From JBDSSS01 sp039928615 (lineage in GTDB: Bacteria > Actinomycetota > Actinomycetes > Actinomycetales > Dermatophilaceae), in NCBI GenBank assembly GCA_039928615.1, contig JBDSSS010000122.1, forward strand, positions 1 to 45,723: a DNA stretch of 45,723 nucleotides. The letters run 5' to 3'. Made by a program: the position numbers and the translations under genes. The notes under the pieces are model-generated. The model worked only from the letters and a program-made list of their open reading frames with translations, ran no database searches and was not told the origin of the DNA. This document shows, in pieces, positions 16,948 through 25,090 of this stretch; position 1 is the first letter of the stretch, and each line of letters begins with the position of its first letter.

Positions 16948-17535
16948 ATGACGACCACCGGCCCCGACGGCCTCGCTCGACCGGTCTGGGCCTCGACCGA
17001 CCCCCTGCTGACGGCCTACTACGACACCGAGTGGGGGATGCCGGTCCGCGACGAGCAGGGTCTCTACGAGCGGATCTGCCTCGAGGGCTTCCAGGCCGGG
17101 CTGTCGTGGGCGACGATCCTGCGCAAGCGGCCCGCCTTCCGGGCGGCGTTCGCCGGCTTCGAGCCCGACGTCGTGGCGACCTTCGGTGACGACGACGTCG
17201 AGCGCCTGATGGGGGATGCCGGCATCGTGCGCAACCGGATGAAGATCCGCGCGACGGTCGCCAACGCCCGCGCGACCGTGGCCCTGCGCGAGGAGGGTGG
17301 CCTCGTCGACCTCGTCTGGGGCTTCCGGCCCGCGGCGACGCCGCGTCCGGCCATCCAAGCCGACGTGCCGACGGTCTCGGAGGAGTCGAAGGCGCTGTCG
17401 AAAGCGTTGCGCGCCAAAGGCTTTGGTTTCGTCGGTCCGACGACCATGTATGCCCTGATGGAGGCGGTCGGCATCGTCGACACCCATCTCGTCACGAGCC
17501 ACCGGCGCGGCACGTCCGGCGTCTGGCCGGACTGA
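16948..17535 (+). CDS. tag: DNA-3-methyladenine glycosylase I
   Basis: Product of 195 residues, usual length. Family signatures: YYDTEWGMPVRDEQGLYE, LEGFQAGLSWATILRKR with the catalytic Glu, GIVRNRMKIRA, SKALRAKGFGFVGPTTMYALMEAVG. It excises 3-methyladenine from alkylated DNA. Compared with E. coli Tag, the zinc site looks degraded: the N-terminal RCxW is RPVW, YHD is YYD, and the C-terminal Cys is Ser (THLVTSHRR). It begins 7 bases after a TAGGCT box, so it is probably leaderless, divergent from the flavoprotein gene. Confidence 0.9.
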   Translation: MTTTGPDGLARPVWASTDPLLTAYYDTEWGMPVRDEQGLYERICLEGFQAGLSWATILRKRPAFRAAFAGFEPDVVATFGDDDVERLMGDAGIVRNRMKIRATVANARATVALREEGGLVDLVWGFRPAATPRPAIQADVPTVSEESKALSKALRAKGFGFVGPTTMYALMEAVGIVDTHLVTSHRRGTSGVWPD

Positions 17536-17546
17536 CCGGGTCAGTC
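17530..17546. repeat. Palindrome containing both convergent stop codons
   Basis: GACTGACC-G-GGTCAGTC is a perfect 8-bp inverted repeat. The left arm holds the Tag TGA (17533-17535) and the right arm the TCA (TGA) of the convergent oxidoreductase (17541-17543). No separate terminator is present in the 5-base gap. Confidence 0.6.
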
Positions 17547-19091
17547 GCCGAGGATCGCCCGCGCGGCGTTGTGACCGGGTATGCCGCTGACCCCGCCCCC
17601 GCGCCGGGCGCCCGCTCCCGCGAGGAGCACGGTGTCGTAGGGCGTCTCGACGCCCCACGTCCCGACCTCGGCGTCGGACTCGGCCCAGGGCCACTGGAGC
17701 GAGCGGTGGAAGATGTTGCCCCCGGGCAGCCCGACGGAGGCCTCGAGGTCGAGGGGGGTCTTCGCCTCGATGCAGGGCCGGCCATGGGCGTCGGTGGCGA
17801 GGACGTCGGCGATCGGCTCGGCGAGCACCGAGTCGAGTGACCGCAGCGTCGCCGCGAGCGCGCGCTCACGGGTGCCCTCGTTGTCCTCGCGGAAGAGCCG
17901 GGTCGGCATGTGCAGGCCGAAGAGGGTGAGGGTCTGCGCGTCGGACGCGGCGAGGTCGGGGCCGAGGATCGAGCGGTCGCTGAGGGTGTGGCAGTAGATC
18001 TCGCACGGCGGGACGTCGGGCAGCCGCCCTGCGGCGGCAGCGGCATACGCCGTCTCGAGCTGGGTGTAGCCCTGGTTGAGGTGGAAGGTGCCGGAGAAGG
18101 CCGCCCGCGGGTCGACGGTGTCGTCCCGCAGGCGGGGGAGCCGCGTGAGCAGCATGTTGACCTTGAGCTGGGCGCCCTCGACGTGCTCCTCGGTCGCGAG
18201 GCCCGGGGCGCCGGCAGCCTCGAGGAGGCGGCCGAGCACCGTCGGCGCGCAGCCGGCGACGATGCGCGACCCGGTGGCCCGGCCACCCACCCAGACGACC
18301 TCACCCGTCGACGGGTCGGCCGAGGTGACCTCGGCCCTGGTCGTGATCGTCGCTCCCGCGGCCACGGCTGATGCCGCCAGCGAGCGGGTGAGGGCGCCCA
18401 TCCCGCCGACCGGCACGTCCCAGTCGCCGGTGCCGCCCCCGATGAGGTGGTAGAGGAAGCAGATGTTGGTCAGCAGCCGCGGGTCCTCGTCACGGAGCGA
18501 GCCGAAGGTGCCGATCAGGGCGTCGGTGGCGATGATGCCGCGCAGCGTGTCGTCCTCGGTCGTGCGCTCGATGAGCTCGCCGACGGGGCGGGTCGTCAGG
18601 GCGTCGAAGAGGTCGTCGTCGCCGGCCAGCTCGCGGACGGCGTCACGGGAGCGGAGCGGCTCGAGCACCGTGGGGAAGACGCGCTTGGCCAGCCGGCCCA
18701 TCCGCGAGTAGAAGTCGGTCCAGCCGGCATGCGCGTCGGGGCCGCCCGTGAGCGACCGGAAGGCGGCGCGGGTGCCCTCCTCGTCACCGTCGTCGACGAG
18801 CAGGCCGCGGCCCGGGTCGCCCGGCACCGGGGTGTAGGAGGCGTAGCGGCGGCGGATGAGGCGCAGGTCGAGGTCGAGGTCGGTGAGGATCGTCCGCGGC
18901 AGCAGCGAGACGAGGTAGGAGTAGCGCGAGAGGTGGGCCTCGACGCCGTCGAACGCCTGCGCCGAGACCGCGGCGCCGCCGACGTGACCCGAGCGCTCGA
19001 GGACGAGCACCGACCGGCCGGCGCGGGCGAGGTAGGCGGCGGCGGTGAGTCCGTTGTGTCCGGCCCCGATGATGACGTCGTCGTAGTCCAC
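17541..19091 (-). CDS. Phytoene-desaturase/PYROXD2-like FAD oxidoreductase
   Basis: Product of 516 residues. N-terminal FAD-binding motif VIIGAGHNGLTAAAYLARAG, then VLVLERSGHVGGAA. The middle holds GGTGDWDVPVGGMGALTRSL, typical of phytoene-dehydrogenase-like proteins, and the C-terminus GNIFHRSLQWPW and AGAGARRGGGVSGIPGHNAA close the FAD site. Substrate unknown; no carotenoid genes are adjacent. The start is a GTG at 19091, 6 bases downstream of a minus-strand TACGCT box (19103-19098), consistent with a leaderless message. Confidence 0.85.
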   Translation of the reverse strand: MDYDDVIIGAGHNGLTAAAYLARAGRSVLVLERSGHVGGAAVSAQAFDGVEAHLSRYSYLVSLLPRTILTDLDLDLRLIRRRYASYTPVPGDPGRGLLVDDGDEEGTRAAFRSLTGGPDAHAGWTDFYSRMGRLAKRVFPTVLEPLRSRDAVRELAGDDDLFDALTTRPVGELIERTTEDDTLRGIIATDALIGTFGSLRDEDPRLLTNICFLYHLIGGGTGDWDVPVGGMGALTRSLAASAVAAGATITTRAEVTSADPSTGEVVWVGGRATGSRIVAGCAPTVLGRLLEAAGAPGLATEEHVEGAQLKVNMLLTRLPRLRDDTVDPRAAFSGTFHLNQGYTQLETAYAAAAAGRLPDVPPCEIYCHTLSDRSILGPDLAASDAQTLTLFGLHMPTRLFREDNEGTRERALAATLRSLDSVLAEPIADVLATDAHGRPCIEAKTPLDLEASVGLPGGNIFHRSLQWPWAESDAEVGTWGVETPYDTVLLAGAGARRGGGVSGIPGHNAARAILGD

Positions 19092-19097
19092 GCGCCC

Positions 19098-19103
19098 AGC
19101 GTA
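19098..19103 (-). promoter_or_regulatory. -10 box for a leaderless GTG gene
   Basis: TACGCT on the minus strand fits TANNNT and ends 6 bases before the GTG start at 19091. No -35 element is recognisable. Confidence 0.45.
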
Positions 19104-19122
19104 AGTGCGAGGGGGCGCTTCC

Positions 19123-19156
19123 GGTCAGCGCTTCGGTCAGCGCTTCGGGTCAGCGC
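19123..19156. repeat. Tandem 12-bp repeat spanning the lipase stop codon
   Basis: GGTCAGCGCTTC occurs at 19123-19134 and 19135-19146, and partially (GGTCAGCGC) at 19148-19156. The lipase stop codon (19152-19150 on the minus strand) lies in the partial unit; each unit adds another TGA. Confidence 0.7.
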
Positions 19157-20226
19157 CGGGTCGAGGCCCAGACGGCGTCCTGGCGGGCCGTCGCGACGCG
19201 GTCGGCCGCGTCGATGCTCGCCCGGCTCGACAGGTCGACCCCGGCCGCCTTGGCCGCGGCCCTCGCCCTCGCGGTGGTGAGGTCGGGAGCGACGAAACGC
19301 TCCGGCGTGATGGTCCTGTCGACAGCGGCATACCGGGCGGCGTCGCGGGTCAGGGCGGCTCGGTTGGAGACCGCCTCGGCGCGAGCGGCACTGGGAGACA
19401 ACGCGGCCGAGACCCCGAAGGCGGGCTTGGTGAGGGGCACCAGTCCGCTGGCGTGCCCGGCGCGGTTGGGGTGGTAGCTCTCGCTGATCGGGCTGGACAG
19501 CCCGTTGAGCCACTCCGTCCGGTCACAGACCGCGTGGCCGACGAAGGAGGATGTCGGGTTGACGAAGGTGAAGCCCTTGCCGGTCGCGATCGTGGCCGTC
19601 GTGGCGTTGAGCAGGTCGGCGGTGGCGTTGAGCCGGGACTCCTCGCTGGGGGAGAACCACGTGAGGGCGTTGCAGTCGCTCCCGTTGAAGACGCGGGGGT
19701 AGCCGACGACGATCACCTTCGCGTTCGGCGCCTTGGCGCGGATCGAGGAGTAGAGCGAGGAGAGCCGGCCGGGGAGGGTGGCGGTGATGATGCCCTGCGC
19801 GCCGTCGACGGCCTTGTTGCAGTTGCTCAGCCATCCCGGCTGGGCGCACGTCGTGAGGACCCCGGCGAAGCCGGCGTCGTTGCCGCCCACGGAGATCGAG
19901 ACGTATGCCGTCGAGCTCGTCAGTGCCGAGAGCTGGGTCGAGCTGACGTCGGCGACGGTCGCCCCGGAGCAGGCCCGGAAGGTGAGCCACAGCCCGAGGG
20001 CGGCAGCGTCGAGGCTGGGGTAGGCGTAGACCGAGCGTTGGCACGAGGTCCCGTCGGCGAGGTAGCTGCGGGTCCCCGTCCCCGAGGAGTAGGAGTCGCC
20101 GAGGGCGACGTAGCCGGTGCCCGCGGCGACGGCGGGGGAGCCGAGGGTGAGCCCGCCGGCTGCGGCGAGGAGCGAGGCGACGCCCGCCCCGAGGGTCCTG
20201 CTCCTGCTGCGGGACGCGAGCATCAT
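19150..20226 (-). CDS. Secreted SGNH/GDSL-type lipase/esterase
   Basis: Product of 358 residues. A signal peptide with an Arg-rich start and hydrophobic core (GAGVASLLAAAGGLTLGSPAVAA) precedes block I ALGDSYSSGTG with the catalytic Ser, block III SVGGNDAGF, and the catalytic His in SYHPNRAGH. Six Cys in the mature part (TSCQRS, FRACSG, TTCAQPG, SNCNKA, SDCNAL, AVCDRT) probably form disulfides. An Ala/Arg-rich extension of about 100 residues follows the catalytic domain. It acts outside the cell on an ester; substrate unknown. GAAGGAG lies 7 bases before the ATG. Confidence 0.88.
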   Translation of the reverse strand: MMLASRSRSRTLGAGVASLLAAAGGLTLGSPAVAAGTGYVALGDSYSSGTGTRSYLADGTSCQRSVYAYPSLDAAALGLWLTFRACSGATVADVSSTQLSALTSSTAYVSISVGGNDAGFAGVLTTCAQPGWLSNCNKAVDGAQGIITATLPGRLSSLYSSIRAKAPNAKVIVVGYPRVFNGSDCNALTWFSPSEESRLNATADLLNATTATIATGKGFTFVNPTSSFVGHAVCDRTEWLNGLSSPISESYHPNRAGHASGLVPLTKPAFGVSAALSPSAARAEAVSNRAALTRDAARYAAVDRTITPERFVAPDLTTARARAAAKAAGVDLSSRASIDAADRVATARQDAVWASTRR

Positions 20227-20283
20227 GGGCGCACTCCTTCGTGCCGGTGGGTCACTCGGCGCGTCCGTCGGTGGGTCGACGGG

Positions 20284-20298
20284 CCGATCCCGTATCGG
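20284..20298 (-). promoter_or_regulatory. Small inverted repeat in the lipase promoter region
   Basis: CCGAT-CCCGT-ATCGG lies 58 bases upstream of the lipase start within the 119-bp gap after the LuxR gene. It may be an operator. No binding protein can be assigned. Confidence 0.25.
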
Positions 20299-20345
20299 AC
20301 ATTAGGGGCAGTGGGTGGAGTGCGCCACCGGAACGTGTGGTGCCG

Positions 20346-22970
20346 TCAGAGCAGGCCGGCGCGTCGGGCCACGGCGACGGCATCGCGGCGTGAGCTGACC
20401 CCGAGCTTGCGGTAGATGCTGCGCAGGTGGGTCTTGACGGTGTTGACCGACAGGAACATCGAGCCGGCGATCTCGTCGACGGTGCGCAGGTTGGGCAGCT
20501 CGAGCAGGATGTCGAGCTCGCGTCGGGACAGGGTCGTTGCCACCGGTCGAGCGGTGCCGCCGTGCTCGAGCACCCGGTCGACGAGCTCCTCCTGCGCTCC
20601 CCACCGGCCGCGATGGGCACGGAGCACGGTCGTCATCGGCTCACCTCCGTCGACAAGGGGTCGCAGCGCCCCCAACCGGTCGGCGAGCTCGATGGCGCGG
20701 CGGGCCGACTCGACGGCGGCGAAGGCGTCGCCGCCGCGGGCGGCGAGGCTCGCGTCGATGACGTGGGCCTCGAGTAGGGTGAGGGGCACGACGACCGGCA
20801 CGGCGCCTGACGTGACCCGGCCGATGGTGCGCCGGGCCCGGCCGAGGTTGCCGCAGGCATCGTCGACGAGGGCGGTCGTGACGAGGTGCTCGCCCACCGG
20901 CCCGAGGCACTCGAGGATCATCCGGCGGGTCTCCTCGACCTGCTCGCGGCGGTGCGCCCGCAGGGAGTAGCGCACGTCGGCGAGGGCCGCGCTGGCCATG
21001 AGACGCGTATTCGCCCGCGGGCCGGGCGCGCCGCGGGCGTGTGCCACGCGCCCCCAGACGGCGTGCAGGCGTGCGAGGTCGACGGTCGAACCCGAGGACT
21101 CGAAGCGGATGGCGGCATCGAGGACCTCGGCAGGCACGATGACCGAGAGGTTGCCGGAAGCCCCCGCGAGCGCCCGACCCCGGGCGGCATGGGCGGCCGC
21201 CCGGTCGTCCTCGAGTCGCTGTCGAGCGAGCCACCCGCCGAGCACGTGCGTGAGGGCGATCCGGGGAGAGGCCGACCAGCCGTCCTGCTCGGCGAGCAGC
21301 AGTGCCTCCGTGACGGGGGCGCCCATGGCCACGAAGTCGGATCGGGAGGCGTGCACGGTCCCGAGGAAGGTCAGGCCGTCGATGAGGGCCGCGGGGCGAC
21401 CGAGTCCGCGGGCGAGGGACACCGCCGTGGTGAGCTCCTCCTCCGCGGCGTCGAGGTCGCCGCCCCAGCAGAGTGCCGAACCCCGCGCCAGCGCCGACAG
21501 CAGCCGGAGGTCGGGATCGGAGCTCGGGGGCGCGGCGCCGAGCTCGCGCCGCGTGCAGGGTCGGCCGCGACGTCGGTCGAGCAGCGCGGTCAGGGCCCCC
21601 CGCGCCGCCCTCAGCTCCGGGTCGCTCCCTGGCGGGGTAGGGCCGCCGATCCCGGGCGGGCCACCCGTGGAGACGGCCGCTGCCTCGTCCACGTGGCCCG
21701 TGTCGAGCAGTGCGATGGCGAGCAGGCACCGGCTCCACGGCATCGTCGTACCGAGACGTCCCCGAGCGGACTGCAGGGCCCCCAGCAGCAGTGTGGAGTC
21801 GCCGTCGTTGATCAGGGCAGGGCCCATCTCACGGGCGAAGACCGCGGTGAACCGGACGTCGTTGGCGGCCACGACGTGGTCGATCGCCTCCCGCCCGGAG
21901 CCGTGGTCGATCAGCCACCGGGCCGTGCGCCGGTGCAGGCTGCCGGCGAGACCGCTGTCCCGTCGGGCCAGCTCACCGCCGAGGTAGGCCCGCAGGATCG
22001 GGTGGAAGCGGTAGACCGTCGTCGTGTCGGACCGGGCGGATCGCCGCAGCAGTCCGCTGACCTGCGCGACTCTGTCGAGGACCGTACCCACGTCCTTGCG
22101 GCCGGTCAGCTCGACCGCCAGCTCAAGCGGCAGCCGGCTCGGCACGGCCGCGCGGAGCAGCAGGTCCTGGGTCGCCGGGGTCTGCAGCTCGAAGGCCTCG
22201 TGGAAGAGGAACTGGGCCAGTGACGGGTCGTCCCTGACGAGGTCGAGCCGGCTCGTCCCGGAGGTGCGGGCGGTCTCCACGGCGAGGCGGACCATCGCCG
22301 GCCAGCCCTCCGTCGCCTCCCACACGCTTGCCATGACCTGCTCCGTCAGGTCGGGGGCGAAGACCGCGAGCTCTTCGCGCGTGAGGGCCAGGTCGGCGGC
22401 CCTCAGCTGGGCCAGCGTGCCGGCCAGCTTGGCCGCCAGCACTGCCTGGAGCGGAGGGTCGGAGCGAGAGGTGAGCACGCAGGTGACCCCGGCCGGGAGC
22501 AGTGCGAGCAGGTGGTCGAGGTCACGCAGGAGCCCGGGCTCGGTGACCTCGTGGAGGTTCTCGACGACGAGGACGAGCCTCAGGTCGGCGAGGGCGTCGG
22601 CGAGCGACAGGAGGAAGTCGACGTCACCGGCGACGCGGGGTGCGGCCAGACGCCCGATGTCACCGGCTGCGGGGACGGCGAGCGCGATGCTGCCCAACAG
22701 CCGGCCCCAAAAGAGGCGGGACGTGGCGTGCAGTCCGTCGAGGTCGCACCACGCGGCGGTGTCGCCGGCCTCCCGGCGGGCCTGCACCCAGGCGAGCAGG
22801 GCGGTCGTCTTGCCGAAGCCCGCCGGCGCGCAGACGGTCGCGAGATTCACCGTGCTCGCGGGGTCGGCCACGAGGTCGAGGACCTCGGTGAGGCGCGGGC
22901 GCGACGGCGCCCGGTCCGGATCCAGGCTCCGGACGCTCGGGGCCGGGGACGCGCGCACGTCCAGACTCAT
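20346..22970 (-). CDS. Large ATP-binding LuxR-family (LAL/MalT-like) transcription regulator
   Basis: Product of 874 residues. An N-terminal STAND-type NTPase has Walker A APAGFGKTT near residues 48-56 and Walker B-like LVLVVENLHEV, in which the usual Asp is Glu. A long helical middle region follows, as in MalT repeats. The C-terminal LuxR helix-turn-helix shows LSRRELDILLEL, TVDEIAGSMFLSVNTVKTHLRSIYRKLGV. Such regulators bind an inducer and ATP, then activate nearby promoters. The ATG at 22970 begins the conserved part. The adjacent lipase gene is a possible target, which is inference. Confidence 0.88.
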   Translation of the reverse strand: MSLDVRASPAPSVRSLDPDRAPSRPRLTEVLDLVADPASTVNLATVCAPAGFGKTTALLAWVQARREAGDTAAWCDLDGLHATSRLFWGRLLGSIALAVPAAGDIGRLAAPRVAGDVDFLLSLADALADLRLVLVVENLHEVTEPGLLRDLDHLLALLPAGVTCVLTSRSDPPLQAVLAAKLAGTLAQLRAADLALTREELAVFAPDLTEQVMASVWEATEGWPAMVRLAVETARTSGTSRLDLVRDDPSLAQFLFHEAFELQTPATQDLLLRAAVPSRLPLELAVELTGRKDVGTVLDRVAQVSGLLRRSARSDTTTVYRFHPILRAYLGGELARRDSGLAGSLHRRTARWLIDHGSGREAIDHVVAANDVRFTAVFAREMGPALINDGDSTLLLGALQSARGRLGTTMPWSRCLLAIALLDTGHVDEAAAVSTGGPPGIGGPTPPGSDPELRAARGALTALLDRRRGRPCTRRELGAAPPSSDPDLRLLSALARGSALCWGGDLDAAEEELTTAVSLARGLGRPAALIDGLTFLGTVHASRSDFVAMGAPVTEALLLAEQDGWSASPRIALTHVLGGWLARQRLEDDRAAAHAARGRALAGASGNLSVIVPAEVLDAAIRFESSGSTVDLARLHAVWGRVAHARGAPGPRANTRLMASAALADVRYSLRAHRREQVEETRRMILECLGPVGEHLVTTALVDDACGNLGRARRTIGRVTSGAVPVVVPLTLLEAHVIDASLAARGGDAFAAVESARRAIELADRLGALRPLVDGGEPMTTVLRAHRGRWGAQEELVDRVLEHGGTARPVATTLSRRELDILLELPNLRTVDEIAGSMFLSVNTVKTHLRSIYRKLGVSSRRDAVAVARRAGLL

Positions 22971-22994
22971 AGCGGACGCAGCGCACTTCGCGCC

Positions 22995-23010
22995 CGGGGC
23001 GCTAGCCCCG
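22995..23010 (-). other. Hairpin in the LuxR leader
   Basis: CGGGGC-GCTA-GCCCCG lies about 25 bases before the LuxR ATG and could shape translation. Further upstream, GTCACAG (near 23038) and CTGTGAC (near 23092) form a distant inverted pair. No function can be assigned. Confidence 0.3.
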
Positions 23011-23111
23011 TCCGCGCTCCACCTCCCGAGTCGGACACAGTCACAGCGTAGAAGCAAACACACGCCATCGCGAGCACGTTGAACCGAACGGCTGTGACAG
23101 GGCCACGCGGA

Positions 23112-23342
23112 TCAGTCGGGGAGGCGGCGCATCTCGACCACCTCGATGCCCATCGTCTGGAAGCGGGCGAGCAACCCGTGCAGTTGCGAGCTGTCCTCGA
23201 CCGGCCCGTAGAGCACCGTCCCACCGGTCGGCCCGCCGCTCGCCGAGAGCTCGGGGAAGGCGGACCGTGACGTGTCGTCGAGTGACCCGGCAAGGAGGAA
23301 CTCGTAGCGCACTCCCAGCTGACCCCGTCGTGGCGAACTCAT
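23112..23342 (-). CDS. Small hypothetical protein
   Basis: Product of 76 residues; not recognised. It contains YEFLLAGSLDDTSRSAFPEL, a Gly-rich stretch GGPTGGTVLYGPVEDSS, then a helix (LHGLLARFQTMGIEVVEMRRL), suggesting a small beta-alpha-beta fold of the ferredoxin type. The ATG at 23342 has GAGG 5 bases upstream, good support for translation. It is divergent from the DUF6325 gene 187 bp away and upstream of the LuxR regulator on the same strand. No membrane segment. Confidence 0.65.
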   Translation of the reverse strand: MSSPRRGQLGVRYEFLLAGSLDDTSRSAFPELSASGGPTGGTVLYGPVEDSSQLHGLLARFQTMGIEVVEMRRLPD

Positions 23343-23528
23343 CTGCACCTCGCTCTCCGTGTAGCTCCCAGTTGCTTCCAGTTGCTTCCACTGTCCAGCG
23401 GCCCGGTCGCCCCGGCATCATCCGTCGAGGGTGATCGACGAGGACGAGCTGCCAGTCACCCGCGACGGGTGACGTGGGCGCCACGTCGTCGCGGCAGCAT
23501 GGCGGACGACCCTGGAAGGTGGATCGCC

Positions 23529-23978
23529 ATGACCGCAGCAGAACACCAGCCGTACGGACCCGTCGACATCGCGGTGATCGGGTTTGCCGGCTCGCTCGAG
23601 GACACGGGGATCGCCGCGGCGATCGCCGAGGCGGTGACCGCGGGCTCGGTCCGCGTCCTCGACGTCCTCATCGTCGAGAAGGACGCCGAGGGCACGGTCA
23701 CCATGGTCGACGCCGAGACGACGGAGGGCGCGGCCGACCTGCTCGGGTTCCCCGTGGACCTGCCCGACATGGTCGGCGAGGAGGACGCGATGGCCATCGC
23801 CGCCGAGATGGCGCCCGGTGACTCCGTCCTGCTCATCGTCTGGGAGAACCTGTGGGCCGCTCGCATCGCCGGCGCGGTGCAGGCGGCCGGGGGCCAGGTG
23901 CTCACTCTCGACCGGATCCCGGCGGCCGACATCCGGTCGGTGCTGGACGCGTTCGCAACCACCGAAGGAGACCAGTGA
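23529..23978 (+). CDS. DUF6325-family protein
   Basis: Product of 149 residues. Pattern YGPVDIAVIGFAG, VRVLDVLIVEKDAEGTVT, SVLLIVWENLWAARIA and VLTLDRIPAADI fits the DUF6325 family, with two mildly hydrophobic beta strands and acidic helices between. Biochemical role unknown. The ATG at 23529 has GGAAGG upstream. Its TGA overlaps the ATG of the following SHOCT gene by one base (TGATG), so the two are coupled. Confidence 0.75.
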   Translation: MTAAEHQPYGPVDIAVIGFAGSLEDTGIAAAIAEAVTAGSVRVLDVLIVEKDAEGTVTMVDAETTEGAADLLGFPVDLPDMVGEEDAMAIAAEMAPGDSVLLIVWENLWAARIAGAVQAAGGQVLTLDRIPAADIRSVLDAFATTEGDQ

Positions 23979-24352
23979 TGAGACGCCGAACGGGACGTCC
24001 GGGGCTGTTGGGACTCGCCGCCCGCACCGCTGTCGTGGCCGGAACGGCCAACGCCGTGTCCGGGAGCATGCATGCCCGCCAGGCCGACTCGGCCAAGCAG
24101 GCGGCTGACGCGCAGGCGTTCCGCGACCAGCAGGCGGCCGTCGAGCACCAGGCCGCCATGCAGGCGGCCGCGGCCCAGGCGGTCGCCCAGCACCAGGCCG
24201 CCGCGCCGCCCCCGCCACCCCAGCCGACCGTCGCCGCGGTCGCGGGAGACGAGATGATCGCCCAGCTCGAGCGGCTCGGTGCGCTGCGCCAGTCGGGCAT
24301 CCTCACGGACGAGGAGTTCGCCGCGCAGAAGGCGCGCATCCTCGGCGGCTGA
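23978..24352 (+). CDS. SHOCT-domain protein
   Basis: Product of 124 residues. The N-terminus has a weakly hydrophobic segment (LLGLAARTAVVAGTANAVSGSM), then an Ala/Gln-rich helix (QAAVEHQAAMQAAAAQAVAQHQ) that may be coiled coil, a run of prolines, and a C-terminal SHOCT motif (LERLGALRQSGILTDEEFAAQKARIL). SHOCT segments are thought to mediate oligomerisation or membrane association. GAAGGAG precedes the ATG, which overlaps the DUF6325 stop. Confidence 0.82.
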   Translation: MRRRTGRPGLLGLAARTAVVAGTANAVSGSMHARQADSAKQAADAQAFRDQQAAVEHQAAMQAAAAQAVAQHQAAAPPPPPQPTVAAVAGDEMIAQLERLGALRQSGILTDEEFAAQKARILGG

Positions 24353-24357
24353 GTGCC

Positions 24358-24376
24358 GCCCGGCCCGGGGCCGGGC
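24358..24376 (+). terminator. Hairpin after the SHOCT gene
   Basis: GCCCGGCCC (24358-24366) and GGGCCGGGC (24368-24376) are perfect 9-base arms around a single base. It starts 6 bases after the SHOCT stop codon. Confidence 0.5.
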
Positions 24377-24381
24377 CGCCC

Positions 24382-24387
24382 TAGGCT
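24382..24387 (+). promoter_or_regulatory. -10 box of the PH-domain gene
   Basis: TAGGCT sits just after the SHOCT terminator and 48 bases before the GTG at 24436. Unlike the leaderless genes here, this message would carry a short leader with a good ribosome binding site. Confidence 0.4.
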
Positions 24388-24435
24388 GAACCCGAGCCCG
24401 GAGCCCCTGGGCGTGCCGGAGCAGAGGAGCAGATC

Positions 24436-25062
24436 GTGGGTTTTCCCGACAACGTGCTGGCCCGGGACGAGCGGGTCGAGCGCAGCCTCCACCCGCACTG
24501 GCTGACGGTCGTCGCGCCCACGCTGCTCGGTGTCGTGCTGCTCGCCGGGGTCGTCGGGGTCGTGCTCGTGACCCCCGACGACGACACGGGCAACCTCATC
24601 CAGTGGATCGCGCTCGGGGTCGCCGTCCTCGTCGGCCTCTTCGCCGTCGTCGTGCCCTACCTGCGGTGGCGCACGACGCACTACGTCATCACCTCGCACC
24701 GGGTCATGGTGCGCCGCGGCCTGCTGACGAAGACGGGCAAGGACATCACCCTGTCGAAGATCACCGACGTGAGCTTCGAGCAGACCCTCTTCGACCGGAT
24801 GATCAACGCCGGTTCGCTGCACATCGAGTCCGCGGGCGACAGCCCCGACGAGGACCTGCGCAACATCCCGCAGAGCAACCACGTGCAGCAGCTGATCAAC
24901 CGGCTCATCGACGAGGACGACCTGCGCCGTCGCCGGGTCTCCTACGATCGCCCGGACGACGTCGACGAGGAGCCCTACGCCGATGACCCGGCAGACCGGC
25001 CCGACCGGCCCGAGCTGGCCGAGGAGCGCCGCCGGCGACGCAGGGACGATCCACGGCGCTGA
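24436..25062 (+). CDS. Membrane protein with bacterial PH (bPH2) domain
   Basis: Product of 208 residues. Two membrane helices (VVAPTLLGVVLLAGVVGVVLV and IALGVAVLVGLFAVVVPYL) are followed by a bPH2 domain with the typical THYVITSHRVMVRRGLLTKTGKDITLSKITDVSFEQ split across adjacent strands, then LHIESAGDSPDEDLRNIPQ. The tail is very charged, Asp/Arg-rich. Proteins of this type are anchored in the cytoplasmic membrane; role unclear. The start is a GTG with AGGAG 6 bases upstream. Confidence 0.85.
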   Translation: MGFPDNVLARDERVERSLHPHWLTVVAPTLLGVVLLAGVVGVVLVTPDDDTGNLIQWIALGVAVLVGLFAVVVPYLRWRTTHYVITSHRVMVRRGLLTKTGKDITLSKITDVSFEQTLFDRMINAGSLHIESAGDSPDEDLRNIPQSNHVQQLINRLIDEDDLRRRRVSYDRPDDVDEEPYADDPADRPDRPELAEERRRRRRDDPRR

Positions 25063-25090
25063 CACCGACCGACGTGGCAGGGTTGGCCAC

